Shown: one piece after another, positions 47,441 through 64,000 of the stretch | Layout of the letters: each line of letters opens with the position of its first letter | Position numbering within the stretch: the stretch's first letter is position 1 | Assembly: GCA_028583685.1 (NCBI GenBank) | Contig: JAMXIF010000031.1 | Location: 7,687,381-7,751,380, forward strand | Length of the DNA stretch: 64,000 nt | Direction: 5' to 3' | Source of the DNA: Petaurus breviceps papuanus | Taxonomy: Eukaryota > Chordata > Mammalia > Diprotodontia > Petauridae | Made by a program: the position numbers and the translations under genes | Notes under the pieces: generated by a model | What the model was told of the DNA's origin: nothing | The model's database searches: none | Seen by the model: only the letters and a program-made list of their open reading frames with translations

Positions 47441-47674
47441 GTGACAGTCAGGTTGCTGATCTGCCTCAATGGCATGAGTTTCCACACTGCAAGTTCCTGA
47501 CACCAGTAAAATCACAGGCCTGTATCAAAAACGCCTAGTCCTCAGTTCAGCATCACCATGGGCATTACCATCATCATGACACTGCCTTTCCAGAGATCCC
47601 CACCACTTAACCCCTGCCTCCGAGGAAAAGTAGAGAGCAAAGATGTCTGAGTGCATCCGGTGCATTCAGAAGAT

Positions 47675-47830
47675 CGTAGGATTTAGAGATGGAAGGCACC
47701 TGACAAATCATCCTGTCTCACAAATGAAGAAACTGAGATCAGGAAAGAGTAAGTGAAATTCCCAAAATAACACAATTTGTAAAATGGCAGAGCTAGAGTC
47801 TACTTAGGTTATCTGATTCCCAATACAATA
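47675..47830 (-). repeat. Antisense MIR/CORE-SINE
   Basis: TTTAGAGATGGAAGGCACC, CTCACAAATGAAGAAACTGA and GTAAAATGGCAGAGCTAGAG on the + strand. Confidence 0.65.
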
Positions 47831-47989
47831 GAAACATTGTATGTTACCTCTTTCTAACTGGTAGGGAACAGAAAAAACTTTAGAAGATTACTGATCTTTG
47901 AGTACTGCCAGTGAGAAGAAGGATTTGAGTATGTTCAATTAACGAGCATGACAATGATGAGGGAAATTTGCATTAAAACCCAACAAGCC

Positions 47990-48480
47990 CAAACCCCCAA
48001 AAATTTCATATAGTGTAATTTTGATTAACCAGATCCCAACTAACCAGAACTCTCAAATTAACCAGATATCTTTCCTCTCATACTGTACTTTTAGAAAAAC
48101 TTGAGAAGAAAACAAGTTGGCCTTAGGTATTTAGATAAAATAACAATAATTTGTTAAAAACTCAAAGCACGTTGTCCTTGGGATTACTATAGATTCCACT
48201 TTATCTATTATACATTCTACATCTTCAGTCTTAGACAACTAGCCTTGATGTCCAAGGTCATGACCTTGAGGTATGGCATGATCTTTCTTTGTTGAGGAAA
48301 CATAAAATTGCCTCTAGTATATTTATTAATTCAGGGAAGTAGGTAGATTTCTTTTTGTTTTAGAAACAATAAGATATAGGACAGAGAATTTTCTGGTTAA
48401 ATGGAAAATTCGAGAAACCAGAAGGCACCAGAATAATACCTGACTTACGAATATTTCCCATCCTTATTGTTAAAATTGTA
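47990..48480. mobile_element. Possible decayed DNA transposon
   Basis: The left side carries repeated TTAACCAGA-type motifs (GATTAACCAGATCC, ACTAACCAGAAC, AATTAACCAGATAT). The right side near 48390 has the inverted form TTCTGGTTAAATGG. Clusters of this motif at both ends are seen in some mammalian DNA transposons, but I cannot assign a family. Confidence 0.3.
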
Positions 48481-51400
48481 TATTTTACTTTTGGTCTAGC
48501 CATCCCAACTTTGCTTACTATTCAGCCTTCATCCAGAGATACTGAATAATTGTCCAATCCTCATGTAACACCAAGGACCTGACCATCTAAGAAGAGGAAA
48601 TCGAAGTCTTCACACCAGTTTCCTAAACAAAGCCTAACCCTAGAAACTCTTTGCATAGACTTTTGGGATCACCAAGGAATACTTCTGAGAGACTGATACC
48701 ACCCCAGTTACCAACAAAGACACGGCTCCTAGCAGGAGCTAAGGCTTTCTAATCCCACTGCTGACTAGCCTCCACTTTGTAAGGTTTCTGGGAGCAGGAG
48801 ACACCAAGATTTTTGATTATTTTCCTCACATCATTAGATTTCACAGCATGTCTCCCTTCCCTCACTCCTACCAAAGGTCACTCACCAGAGAACACATTTT
48901 CCAAATTAAAATTCCCTTATCTGCAGTATTTTGTGTTAGCATTTCTTTATTACCAGCAGCCTGAGTCTCTCATTTCTACCGCCCCCACCCACACCTCCCT
49001 CCACCCTTCCCTCTCTTCCATCCTCAGCACTGACTATTGATTTCCATGAGAGGAATCTGCCCAGCTATTGAGTAAGATGAGCACTGATACCCCAACCACC
49101 CTGCCCAACATAAAGACAGTGCCATATTTTGCATTTACAGTACAAGGTTTGTATAAACCTTGTTTCTCTTCTCTTTTTCCTCTTTTTCTTATATCTTTGT
49201 TCAGCACAACTGTTGTCATTCATGCCACACCTAATTTGGAAGTAATATCCTCACTATGACATGTATTCCATACATAATCTATATCTAGGGATAGGGGTAT
49301 AGTTCCTTTGTATCTCCTCACATGTTCTATATTCCCAACATCACCTATCACGGTGCTTAATAAATGCTTGTTGGTTTGATTTGTCTGCATACTTGTGTAA
49401 TCCAGAAGACTAAGCATAAATATTCATTAAATCTATATATTTTAAGAAGTATATGTTCAGCTACTTACATATAGATCCATTATTCAACTCTACATTTTCA
49501 AGGGCCCACTAGAAAACTTAAGTTTAGGGAAAGAGGTGATAAGAGGACAGGGCAGATGGGGAGGAAGAAGAATTTTTAAGTGGGGAAATAATTTCCTCAC
49601 GAAGTATCAACCACTACCAAATGAATCCAGACATGATTCTGGATATTATGTAGTCTTCTAAAAGCTGATTTGAATTGCCCTCAAACTCTGGCAAGGGAAC
49701 TCATTGTGATTACCTTGAGGTCCCTCCCAGCCCTATTTTTTGATGATGCTTCAAGGAAGTTTATATTAAGATAATTTGGAACAGGAAACATTTCTCCTAT
49801 TTAAGCATATTGATAACTCAGATCTAAATATGAAGCCTGGATTTACCTAGCCAACCCAAGAGTTACTGCAAAGAGCCCTGAGGTTTGCTTGGGGCTTTCT
49901 GAAGTATAAATCAATTTTAAAACAAATGAAAAGTGGGGAGCAGATGGGGGGGTGTAGAGAAATGCAGCTCATACACTCTTTCTTTAGACAATGCTTTGTT
50001 TAAGCCTAACTGGTTAGCTTCAGTGTTTGTTCCTCCGGGATCCATATTGACTAAGCTAAATGGAAGGGTAGCAGTGCTCAAGGGCACTGTGTTGTTCAAA
50101 AGAAAAGAGAAAGAAATAACATCTGCATCTCAAATGCCAAGGACAAACACAAACACCGCTCACTTGAGCCTTTCCCACCTAACCTGAGCTTTTGCCACCC
50201 TCAAGAATCATGTTATTCACTTTTGGGGGCTGCACTAAGCCAAACTATAAGCCTTTGGTTGATTGTGCCACTGCAAATTACTTTGGTCATTAGCCTGGTA
50301 CTGCTTCTATCATCCATATTCAACTGGAAAGTTGAACAACACAGATGTAAAGTCAGTTCTTTTATGGAGAATTCCCTAGTCTCTTTATCTTTGGCTCAAA
50401 GTAATGATGAAAATGGACTAGGTTACTTAGAAGATATGGCATTAGTTCTTAAGTCCAAAACTTCCACCTGATTTTGGATAAATGACTGGAAGCTATAAAA
50501 GAAGGCCAAATACCTAGAGAAGCAAAAGATTCTGGGCTTTGGGAATGACAGAAGGAGAAGCATAGGAAAGGGAACAGTGATTCAGATCCTCATTGTTCCT
50601 CAGCCATTTCAACATCCAATGTCCTGACACAGACAAAAATGATAGTGTTGGTACTGCCATGTTAAATTTGATATAAACTTTTTTTAAACCCCACAAGCTA
50701 CACAAGATAGATTTAGCTTCATATTCAACCCCCTTTGTTTATGGAAATGATCATTTTTTGATGACTATCAAGTTTGTAATAAGAAATCCTTAAAAAAATT
50801 CAATGTTCTGACCCTCTAATTCATATACTGATTTCTCCTGCCCCTGAAAATCAACCTTTTAATATTTGATTATATTTTAAGTGGGGTTTTGGGGGGCATA
50901 GATGATACTTATATGTCTAGTCCTTCCTCCTGATCTTTGCAATGGCATTTTTGTAGCTGCAATGCCTACCTTACAGCCTAAGTTCAATACAAGAGGATTT
51001 CAGGAAAACATTGGAGCAATGATAACTCCAATGACAGACTTTATTTTACAGTTGGAGACACCCAGGTGGAAGAGCTTGAAGGGATACACGATTTCATCAT
51101 AGAGTATAGCGGAAGCCGTGGTTACAGATGAGGTCTTTCCTATCTGCAAAACTGGCTGAAGTTTACAAAGTCTTACTACAAACTACACTGGATCTGCTAC
51201 ATTTCACTTTAACAGTTTGCGGGGGTTTTTTAAAGGAAAAAATAGAGGCAATCTTCAATATTTCCATTTAGTCATGACTTCCAAATGAAAGGGGCTTAAT
51301 TTTCCCACTCTATATGTTACTCAAGGGTACATTTGCAACTGGAGATGAGAGCAGGTCTAAAAAACTTAATAATAAAAATTATTAGATCTGAGGTTATACT

Positions 51401-51560
51401 AGACCTCACTCTATTTTGACTCATCACTTACAAGCATATTACTTTAAACTAGGTCTACTTGGATGAATATTGAAGTGTATTTTGGGGAGGCTTTTGCTTT
51501 CTTCTGTAGAACATAAGAACATAAAGGAGATTAATCAGTACCATTTGAGGTAGAACATAG
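48481..51560. other. Unassigned intergenic sequence, few repeats
   Basis: No gene is recognised. A weak L2-like tail lies near 49340-49380. Several open frames of 60-84 codons have no recognised domain. Confidence 0.4.
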
Positions 51561-51569
51561 GCAATAAAG

Positions 51570-51990
51570 ATTTCTTCCTGGCAGACAATGAGAATCACCT
51601 GATTGAAACCTTGTCTCTCTTTTTGTTAATGCCCATGTCACCTCAAGGGTTATTATCATTCTTTATAGGTTGATGTTGGATGCGATGCAGGGAGATTCCC
51701 GATTGTTCAGAATGTTGCTGTGAGGTTAACGGCTAATAGAAAATGGCAGCAGTACAGTCTTACTCTTCAGTTGCCATGCTAGCTTTTCATAAAGTTTGAA
51801 ATTGATATTAATATTTTAACTTCTCATTCACAAGATCTTCCTGGGTCTCAGCCATCCTTAATTAGCTGACATTTGGCTCCGTTAAACAACTTGGATGCAG
51901 ATTTATTAACATTCCCAAAAGCAGAAGGAAGTTACCAGGATCTTTATCATCTCGAAAATAGAGGGCTATGCACTTCTTCCAAAGAATCAC
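51570..51990. promoter_or_regulatory. Candidate conserved non-coding element
   Basis: Unique sequence with TTCATAAAGTTTGAAATTGA, CATCCTTAATTAGCTGACAT, CTCCGTTAAACAAC and GCAGATTTATTAACATTCCC. It is not repeat-like and resembles a forebrain/hindbrain-type enhancer in composition. Conservation was not tested. Confidence 0.3.
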
Positions 51991-52615
51991 ATTTGAGATC
52001 AGCCAATTTTCCAACTACCGATACTCCTTTATGATGCTATATCGGGGAATAGGGTTGGCATCTGCCTAAACAAGCTAACTATTAGAACCTGCTGCTATTC
52101 TGTGCACTTGTTATTTTTCATATTATTATTTCCATATTTACTCTATGGTTGGCCAGAGTATATGGTATACTGTACCAATAAACTACATAATCGAGTTCAA
52201 TAGCATAATCTGAAGTAATCTGGTGAAATTCCTATTTCTCATTTTTTTGGTAAGATTCAGTAACATATGCTTGCTTACATTTTCACTATAGGTTTCTTTA
52301 AAAATTTATTTTCTTGTCTTTTATTTACTTAAAAGTCTGGACATACCCTTCAAGATCATCAGCATATGACTAGGGACTTTTTGTTTTGTTCTGAATCTAT
52401 TTCCAAATGCTCTGTCTTTAAGCAGGCATGATGATTAAGTAATAAAAGTGTTCTCAATCACATTTCTCTATGTTCTAGTCTCCTTGAAAATACCAAAGGG
52501 TAGCAAACCTTGATTTGCCTTGGGCTACTCCTGTGAATTTTCCTTTCTGAAAATGTCTACTTCCTGTCTTTTTAGAAATATAATTATATATTACAGATAT
52601 GTAATGTATGTATGC
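51991..52615. other. Unassigned AT-rich intergenic sequence
   Basis: Nothing recognised. Confidence 0.4.
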
Positions 52616-52616
52616 A

Positions 52617-52631
52617 TCTATCTATCTATCC

Positions 52632-52683
<52 letters not shown>

Positions 52684-52693
52684 NNNNNNNNNN

Positions 52694-52744
<51 letters not shown>

Positions 52745-52767
52745 ATCTATCTTTCTATCTATCTATC
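52617..52767 (+). repeat. (TCTA)n microsatellite containing an assembly gap
   Basis: A TCTA array runs on both sides of ten N bases at 52684-52693. The true repeat length is unknown. Frames reading as SIYLSIYLS are artefacts of this array. Confidence 0.97.
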
Positions 52768-55700
52768 CTGGAAATGGAAAACAGACCAACAAGACACTAA
52801 ATATATTCAACCCTATCCTTCACACAATTAAAAACTTGAAGAATATGTAAAACACAGTGAATTCTTCCTTTTAAAGAAGTATAATTTTGTTGGTGGGGGG
52901 CATTGGGAAGGAGGAGATTACTAAAGCTTCAAGAGAGGACAACACCATTTATTCTTTCTTTTCTAGGTCCAACTAAGGATATGGAATGTTTTTTTTTATC
53001 ATCTTAGTACTCCAATTTCATTTTAGCAAATGGTTTTCTAGCTATTACTTAGTTCCTCATTCTGTAGCAAATAATCTAAGGGTGATTGGTTTCACAATTA
53101 CCTAGTGAATGACAATTAACAACTTAATTATGTACAGAAAAAAAGCAGAAAAAAGATATGATACAGCTCTATGTAGGAGCCTACCCAATAAAAGTATTGT
53201 GCAGTTGAAGTCACCAAATCTGGCTTAGATCTCTTTTTTTTGCAACAAATTCTACACAGCCTCCAATATCATAATAATTAATGTCTTATTTTCAGGGTCA
53301 ATAATAATAAACTGGAACTTTGAAAATTAATAAGCAACTTCTAAAACTATATTTGAATTAAGTACTATCACATGTATTATTATGTTTGTATACATATATG
53401 TGTATGAGTATGTATGCATATATAAAATATATGCATATATACACAATATGACACAATAAATGTCAACCTAAGCGGAGAAATAGGAATTAAAAAATATGAC
53501 CAGTTATTGACCTTTTTTGGTGGGGAGGAGAGTTGTCTTAGTAAATAAAGTATTGATCTTTCCCGTTTGGGATTTTGGCTCAATTCCACTCTCTACTCCT
53601 AAGTGAAATGAATTCAGTGTTCTTGGCTTATTCTTAGCAAACAGTAATCCACATAACAAAAAATAATCAGTTTATCTCAGCCAATTTGGTCTTTATTTTA
53701 TGAGAAGAGGTTCACATGAAGCTTCCATGGAGACCAAAACAAATCATATCATAAAAAGTACAATTTCAAACTATATGTCCCCAAACAGTTCTATCTTCCA
53801 TCACTTAATAAGAAGTGCATTACTCTCATATTTCCCTGAATTTTATTTAAATAAAAACTTTTTTTATTTTAATAAAATTGGATTCTTTTCTCATTTCCTT
53901 TGCTTGATTTTCCTCCAACCTTGAGAACCCAGTTTTTGGTGAGTATGCATCCATTAAGAAATAGAAAAGTAGTTATAAGGGCAGTTAAGATGGTCTTCTA
54001 CAACTCTATATTATAATTTATTATCAAAAGTCTAGAGATGTCATAGTGGCCAAGAAGAGTGAAACTTGGATTCACAAGAAACACATTGGTTTTTGTATGG
54101 CACAACCTTTTTTTAATGAACAATTTAAGCAGCTACAGATATTGTGATGGTTTAAACAAAAACTTTTTTAAAAACCTTACAAATTACCCAAAATGATCTT
54201 TGAAATTTTTATAGAAAAGAAATAAGCAATACCAATTATGCGAGACACCAAGATGCCAAGACCCTTGAAAGATACTGAATCACTTTCATTGGGAAATTCA
54301 AGAACAATGTGCAAATAGAAAAAAAAATCTTAACAAAGCAATATGTGGTAGCTGTGTTAGTAAAATATATTTATCATCTCCATTCAAAACAGGAGCATCA
54401 ACTTCAGTATAAGGAGGACATTAATTAGTCTAAGAGAAACCTGAATCTATCTAGTGAACACATGGACAAAAATTAGAATTTTCCAGCTTGAAAAAATTCT
54501 GGTTGAAGAATTGTTAGATTCAGGGTAGTATTCCAGAAACTGCTTTGTGATTTGGAACAGGTTAATATTTTTAACAGAAATTTTGGAGTGGACCAGAAAC
54601 CATTTGCTAAAATGATATTTAAACACAAGGCTAGTAAGCACTCTTTGATGTTTACCATCTTTCCATGAAGGTAATTCATTGGTAAACTATCTTACACATT
54701 TAAATTCCTATCCAAAATATTCGCCAAAAAAAAATATCCAAGTCAGCACAATGTTGATGACAGTACTAATTAAATTGTAAATTGATTGTTTCCATATAGA
54801 TTTAAGATAGAGGGATTTATGATACAAAAGACAAGTTATAGTTCAGTCTATAAAGGTGATATTTATTTATTAATCCTATTTTTATTTTATATCTACTATA
54901 GTCTAAGTATAGGAGTTCAGACAAATTATGGTACACTCACTTATGATTTGTGAAGAAATAAGAAATATGTCAATGCTTTAAAATAAGACTTGCACCTCTC
55001 TATTTTAAAAACTAAAACTGTCTTAAGACTGACAAGTCTGTTTGTGGGCACAGTGTCTATACACATACAAAAAAAACAATAGACATGAATGAAAACTCTT
55101 TATTTTCCTAAACTTGAAAAGCTTTCTTGCCTGCAGTCTAATTACATGACCAAAAATGTGTGTTTTCTGAATAAGTATGTTACATGTGAAGTTTCTTTTT
55201 ATGCAGACAAATAGTTTTACCCTCTGCTCTATTGGCATAGACTAGTCATTCTCAGTGATATCAATGAGTGAAGAAGATGAACAGATGTTGAATAAAGTAG
55301 AATTCCATTGAATAGAAATTATGTAGAAATAGATAACAGTCAAATAATTAAATTTTTATTATTCATTCAAAAGGTACTTATTAAGCATTTTCTATGTGCC
55401 AAGGAGTAATAAATATTTGTTGCATTTAATTGAAGGCATTGTGCTAAGTATGTTTGAAAGTTATATCTTCCACTCTAACAAAGCCTTATTTTTCCCTTTC
55501 CATCAACAACAGCAACAATAATAATAAGTACTGGACAGTTAGTTTCAAAAATAATTTTCACTGTATGCTAGTAATAACAATTTTACCTAAGCAAGATATT
55601 CAACAGTAAAACAAAGCACCTCTATTTATGGCATCTTTTAAGAGGATATTGTGTAATTATCAAGAAATAAACTCTTTTAGGTCATTTGAATTTAGATTTT

Positions 55701-56145
55701 GATATTTTAAAACTGAGAGTAGAAACCAGACCCCATTATGATTCTAAACAAAAATGATTAACTTCAGATTTTTCTATCCTTTTTTTAAGATTATAAACTT
55801 AAGGTAATTATGTTATTGAAATCGATCCCTTATGAAAATCCAAATATTAGCCCTGAGCTAGAAAGGCTAAGAAACTACTTGCCAGTAATTATTGCTTGAC
55901 TTCACATTTCCAATCAGCTGGTTGAGCAAAGTTCTTCTCTAACCACAAAGGCATCTATTCAGAATGCATAATTCACCAAAACTTATTAAATCCTTGTTTG
56001 TGTTTATAGGAATTCTTCCTACAACCCTCCAAGAAAAATGCATTTATCAACCAAGTCTCACATCATCAAAAGCAACAGAATCGACATGAATGGATTCTAT
56101 AACTTTACCTTCAGAAACTATTCAGACAAATGAGTTCATCATTAT
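52768..56145. other. AT-rich intergenic sequence before the CNPY1 3' end
   Basis: No gene is recognised. A short LINE-like fragment lies near 55365-55450 (AAGGTACTTATTAAGC). Short TA/TG runs occur at 53385-53440. Confidence 0.4.
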
Positions 56146-56332
56146 GTTTTTAATTTTAAAAAATTTGCTCAATTTTAACCATCAAAGAACTTAGCACACA
56201 CTTAAGGCAGAGTCATGAGTACTGATTATGGTGATGAAAGGCATGTAGCGACAGAGAACATAGGCATTGACCTTTGGGGGAGGGGAGAGATTGTCACCTT
56301 ACTTCTCCTTATAACTAGTAGCTCGGGTCGTC
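56146..56332 (-). other. CNPY1: CNPY1 3' UTR (candidate extent)
   Basis: The - strand after the stop codon runs to an ATTAAA hexamer (56149-56154 on the + strand as TTTAAT). This is the first plausible polyadenylation signal downstream. The end point is inferred from the hexamer only. Confidence 0.4.
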
Positions 56333-56373
56333 TTAAAGCTCAGTGTGACTAGTAGAAGCATCATCACAAAGAT
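56333..56373 (-). CDS. CNPY1: Canopy-1 last coding exon (HTEL end)
   Basis: A 41-base coding segment follows the acceptor CTTTTTCCAG (- strand). Joined to the G left over from the previous exon, it reads DLCDDASTSHTEL and a TAA stop at 56335-56333. The human protein, as remembered, ends DLCETSANHTEL, so length, phase and the final residues agree. The Cys is one of the conserved saposin-type cysteines. HTEL is a KDEL-like C-terminal ER retrieval signal, consistent with canopy proteins acting in the ER. The exon is too short to be found from open frames alone. It was found by splice phase and homology. Confidence 0.9.
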
Positions 56374-56844
56374 CTGGAAAAAGAAAAGTTAAATTACATT
56401 ACTGCCATGCTCAGTTAGCCGGACATAGTTCTGGAGGTATGGTTAAGCAAAACCTTCCCTGACATAAGTTTACCACTTGCCACACTAAAAGGTACCATGT
56501 TTATCATTTCATCAAAGCAGCAGTGACCAAGAGGGTGTGGACAACTAGGTACCACATCCATTCTTTATTTGAATTCTGTTGGTGCCAATGATGTTTTGAC
56601 TGTTACCGTTCAACAATTCCAGCCTTGTATTTTAGGTTTAAATAGTTTAAATCTGGCCTTTGCACGCAAAGTAAGTTCTTTCCTATGTTGGATATTAAAG
56701 ACAGAACTATCTGGAGGTTGAAGGGAGTGAATGTCAAAGTGCATTTAAATGCTTGAATATACATCTTGGAGTTCTCTGCTACATTCTGTGACCTGTCTTT
56801 TCAATTGGTTCTTGAAAAAAAAAAATCTGTCTGATCATTTAGCC

Positions 56845-56862
56845 GGGGGGGGGGGGGGGGGG
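56845..56862 (+). repeat. Poly(G) tract
   Basis: Eighteen consecutive G on the + strand (poly-C in the CNPY1 pre-mRNA). Length is uncertain in such runs. Confidence 0.85.
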
Positions 56863-57709
56863 AGAAGTGATGGTACTTTTATTTTTTATACGTGAGGTTT
56901 TAAAACTAGAGGATGAATTATTTGAAGTACACATTTTAAGAATGTGTGTATACATATACACACAATGCATACTAACACAAGCCTTTTGGATTTATGATGA
57001 ACTAGGGCTTGTTCCCTACCTCAGCCTGCTTTAACTTATGACTTTTTATCCTATTTGGATCAATCAGAAAACATTAGGAGACTCTTTCACCTTGATTGTG
57101 TTTTAGGGTCATCTACCCTGCAAATTATTGACTTCTGATCAGCAAAATATCTTTTCAAGAACATAGGGTTTTACGCCCAACCAGTAATTTTATGAAGCAA
57201 ATTCAGTAAGTTCATTCTTATTCTTTGGCTAGGAAAAATTTGTCTAATGAGAAATGATGCCATAATCTTCTATCTCGTGCCCAAGATTAAATTGTATTGA
57301 ATATCTTTTCCTGTTGATTGGAAGAGTAGCCACAACAAATGCAGATCCAAGTACAAGCCCTTAACAACATTTCAAAACAATGACAAAATTATTATAGACA
57401 TCTCCTAGAAATGCTACTACTGACCCAAAGTTGACATAAGGTTCATTTCCTCTTTTCCCTTATTAATAAGAGATGTAATTATAATTGCTCCATATGAGCC
57501 TTATCTTTGCTGACAGATGTTTATGTTTACCAAAAATCTGGTGAAATGAGCCACTTTCCCAACACTCTTCTAGATGAAGGTCAAAATTCAAAGTCTTATA
57601 GATTTGCAAAGTCACTACTACTTTATTAATTTAATGTCAAATATTTTTTGAAATCGCCTTCTTTGTGTTTCTATAATTAATCTTCAAAAGACTAATGATC
57701 GTACATTTT

Positions 57710-57775
57710 TAGCAGCCCCTAGGACAGGGCTCTAAACACATAGTAGGTGCTCAAACATATATATTTGTTGATTGA
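57710..57775 (+). repeat. L2 LINE 3' tail fragment
   Basis: GGGCTCTAAACACATAGTAG and GTGCTCAAACATAT, followed by TTGTTGATTGATTC, match the end of L2. Confidence 0.6.
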
Positions 57776-60190
57776 TTCAGTTTCCTAAACATAAAGGCAT
57801 ACCTTTGAACATGTGGAAATGCATGTTTATGTAACGATCTGTTTGGAATATAGTCATATTTTGGAAACTACATCATTAAGAATATACAATAATGACAAAA
57901 GAAGTTGATGAAATGCTTTTATAAAAAATAGCGTATTGCTATAATCATAGTATCCATCAGATTAATTAAGTCATAAGAATTTTAGGTAACAATTTGAATG
58001 TAGTTAGACTTTTTCAAAGGAGGAAACTTTTCTTATGTTCTAGGACCATTTTTGAAATCAGCCAAAGTGTTGAAGACAGTCTATTAGCTATTATTTTCTG
58101 TTATGCCCATCATTGCTGTGCTTTGTTTTTATTATGTTTTTTAGGTGTTCACCCTACTCTCCCCCCACCAAAAAAATGTGAATTTTTAAAAATGTCATTG
58201 ATAGTGTACCATAGATACTTAACCCTAAATCACTTTAAAAGGTGGGGTAGCTTTTATTTGAGCATTATGATCTCCATTTAGGCATAATTTATAATTTATT
58301 CTGCCTTTATTCTTATCAAGAACATTCATATTCATATAAAAACACACCTAGAAAAACCCAGAAGCATATTGGCAGCTATAGCACTGGTATGCGATCCTGA
58401 ATTTTGATTGGTTAATTTTCAGTGTCTTTTCTAGTACTCATACTTCTAGATAGTCATTGTTATGTTTGGATGGCAAATGCTTATTAGAATAAACTACTTT
58501 TTATCAATTGCCTATTAAGGATAGTCTATCTGAATACTTTTTATTCGAATCTTCTAAAATAGCTATTTCAGAAGTTTACTAATCAAAATGTCACTTTCTT
58601 AGTTATATTTAATTCTTTCAGTTGTATCTATGAATATATATTTACATATATGTGGACACATATGATGTGAAAAGAAAAAGATCATGGAACATTTTTAAAC
58701 CCAATAAAAGTAACTTCAAAGGAGGTTCTTTCCTCTCCATTCCTTCTGTTTAGAGGGTTGCTGTCAACATTCCATGAAACTTTCCCAATCCCTTCTATAT
58801 CACAAGACTGGGTGTAGATATAGAAGAATTATTATTATGAAGTTATATAAAATACAAAAACTGTAATAAGCAGAAAAGTACAGGCAAACAAGCGTGCACA
58901 CAAATCATTCATGAATATTTTGTTCATTCCTGGATTAATAGGTCTTTGAACTCTCTGGAAAACTTTTCTTAAAAAAAAAAGCCATCTATCATTAGCAAAG
59001 ATTGTGGCACAAAGTTATTGATAGTAATTTCTGCTGTCACTACATAACTCATCTCAAAGTAGTCATAAAAATTCTAAATTGCCAAATAGTTTTGACTTCA
59101 TCACTCCCCTCCCCTCAACCCCCACTTCCAACTGGATTCTGAAAGAAAGCAATCAAGCTGTTTGCATGGGGAAAAAAATCCTGAAATATCCAGCAAGTTG
59201 AAACTTCTGGTCTATTTTATTATGATATTAGATCATAAGGTTTATGCTTTAGTAGACAAATATTTGTAACCCATATTGGAGGAAAATTATATAAATGGAC
59301 CATCTGTTTACCACTTTTTGGCTCTTCTGCTTCTGGTTCATCAAATTTTAGCATGAATAGTCTGTTAAATGCTATTTTGAACTTCCAGTGGGGGCATACT
59401 GCTATTGCAGCCATTGATTTAAAATCATTAATGTCTTCATGCATATTCTATCATTGTAGTTAATGAAAAAAAAACTTTCCAAAAAAAGAAGGTCCAACTT
59501 AGACAATATTCTTATGGAAGTATAGAAAGGAATTAAAATTATATACTGTTGTTTTGCATACATATTATATATACGCACACTATACATATTACAAAACCCA
59601 TAAAATAGATATGGTTATCAACTTTCTATATAGGAAATTAGATATTTGGGGTTTTTTTCTGCTTTCAGAAAAAAATACATATGTTTCAAGAACTGTTTTG
59701 AGTATGTGTTTCAGGAACTTTCGTTCAAGCAAAAATGTTTTGAAGCAGATTTCCTTAAAATAAAAAAAGACACCCATACAAAAAGGTTCTCACTAGCAAA
59801 CAAACAACAAAAAAAACTTTCAAAGTTCTTAATAGTTTCGGGTTACATCTCATTACTGATGCAGTACTGGCTAGCACTAACGTCATAAATCTTCAACAAC
59901 TGGAAGACAGCACAGAGAATTCTCTTTTCCTGAATGGAAACCAGTTTCTAAAAAAAAGGGAAAAAAATCATGCCTGAGATTTCTGGCTAACACTAAAAGA
60001 GAAGGTGCTAGGTGATAATTTGAGTGTTAAAGAGCCTAGTGAAAACAAAAGTGTGGTTAAAAAAATGTGACATAAGCAAGCTGTGTTGAGATACTTTAAC
60101 AGCTTTCTGGGTTTGGATTTTGTTTTGTTTGCTTTTTCAGTCTCGCATGGTGGCATTCTTGATTTAAGTACAGTAGAGGTCTCAAAATCA

Positions 60191-64000
<3,810 letters not shown>

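Noticed and set aside
52520-52831. Frames reading SIYLSIYLS repeats
   Set aside because: They are translations of the TCTA microsatellite and cross ten N bases.

Overview
This looks like a nuclear genomic window from a marsupial mammal. Two genes are anchored by protein homology: the second, homeodomain-encoding exon of EN2 (engrailed homeobox 2) on the + strand at the left end, and the last three coding exons of CNPY1 (canopy FGF signalling regulator 1) on the - strand at the right end. The EN2-CNPY1 pairing is the arrangement known from other mammals. The marsupial call rests on many tRNA-headed CORE-SINEs of the type common in marsupials, L1 3' ends of the marsupial type, and a background of old MIR, L2 and hAT copies. 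The species cannot be named from the sequence.

Layout: 1-2434 is the 3' part of the single EN2 intron; 2435-2751 is coding exon 2; 2752 to about 3255 is the likely 3' UTR. From there to about 9.4 kb and again from 10.9 to 14.5 kb the DNA is nearly free of recognisable repeats and carries several AT-rich, TAAT-containing blocks that look like candidate developmental regulatory elements. From about 14.5 to 47.8 kb the intergenic DNA is dense in dispersed repeats: L2, L1, MIR, marsupial SINEs and small hAT elements, several nested inside one another. From 47.9 to 56.1 kb repeats become sparse again. CNPY1 coding exons lie at 56333-56373, 60307-60403 and 62194-62382, and the rest of the gene continues beyond the right edge.

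The two genes are convergent (tail to tail) with about 53 kb between them. EN2 is a midbrain-hindbrain transcription factor, and canopy1 is known from zebrafish as an ER-resident regulator of FGF receptor signalling at the midbrain-hindbrain boundary. A shared regulatory landscape between them is a reasonable inference, not something the sequence proves. No new multi-gene system was found. The more unusual points are the tiny terminal CNPY1 exon encoding an HTEL end, a CNPY1 reading frame that extends past the start of the short human product as remembered, nested transposon insertions with visible target-site duplications, an almost perfect 62-bp tandem duplication, and an unassigned block of about 84 bp present twice.
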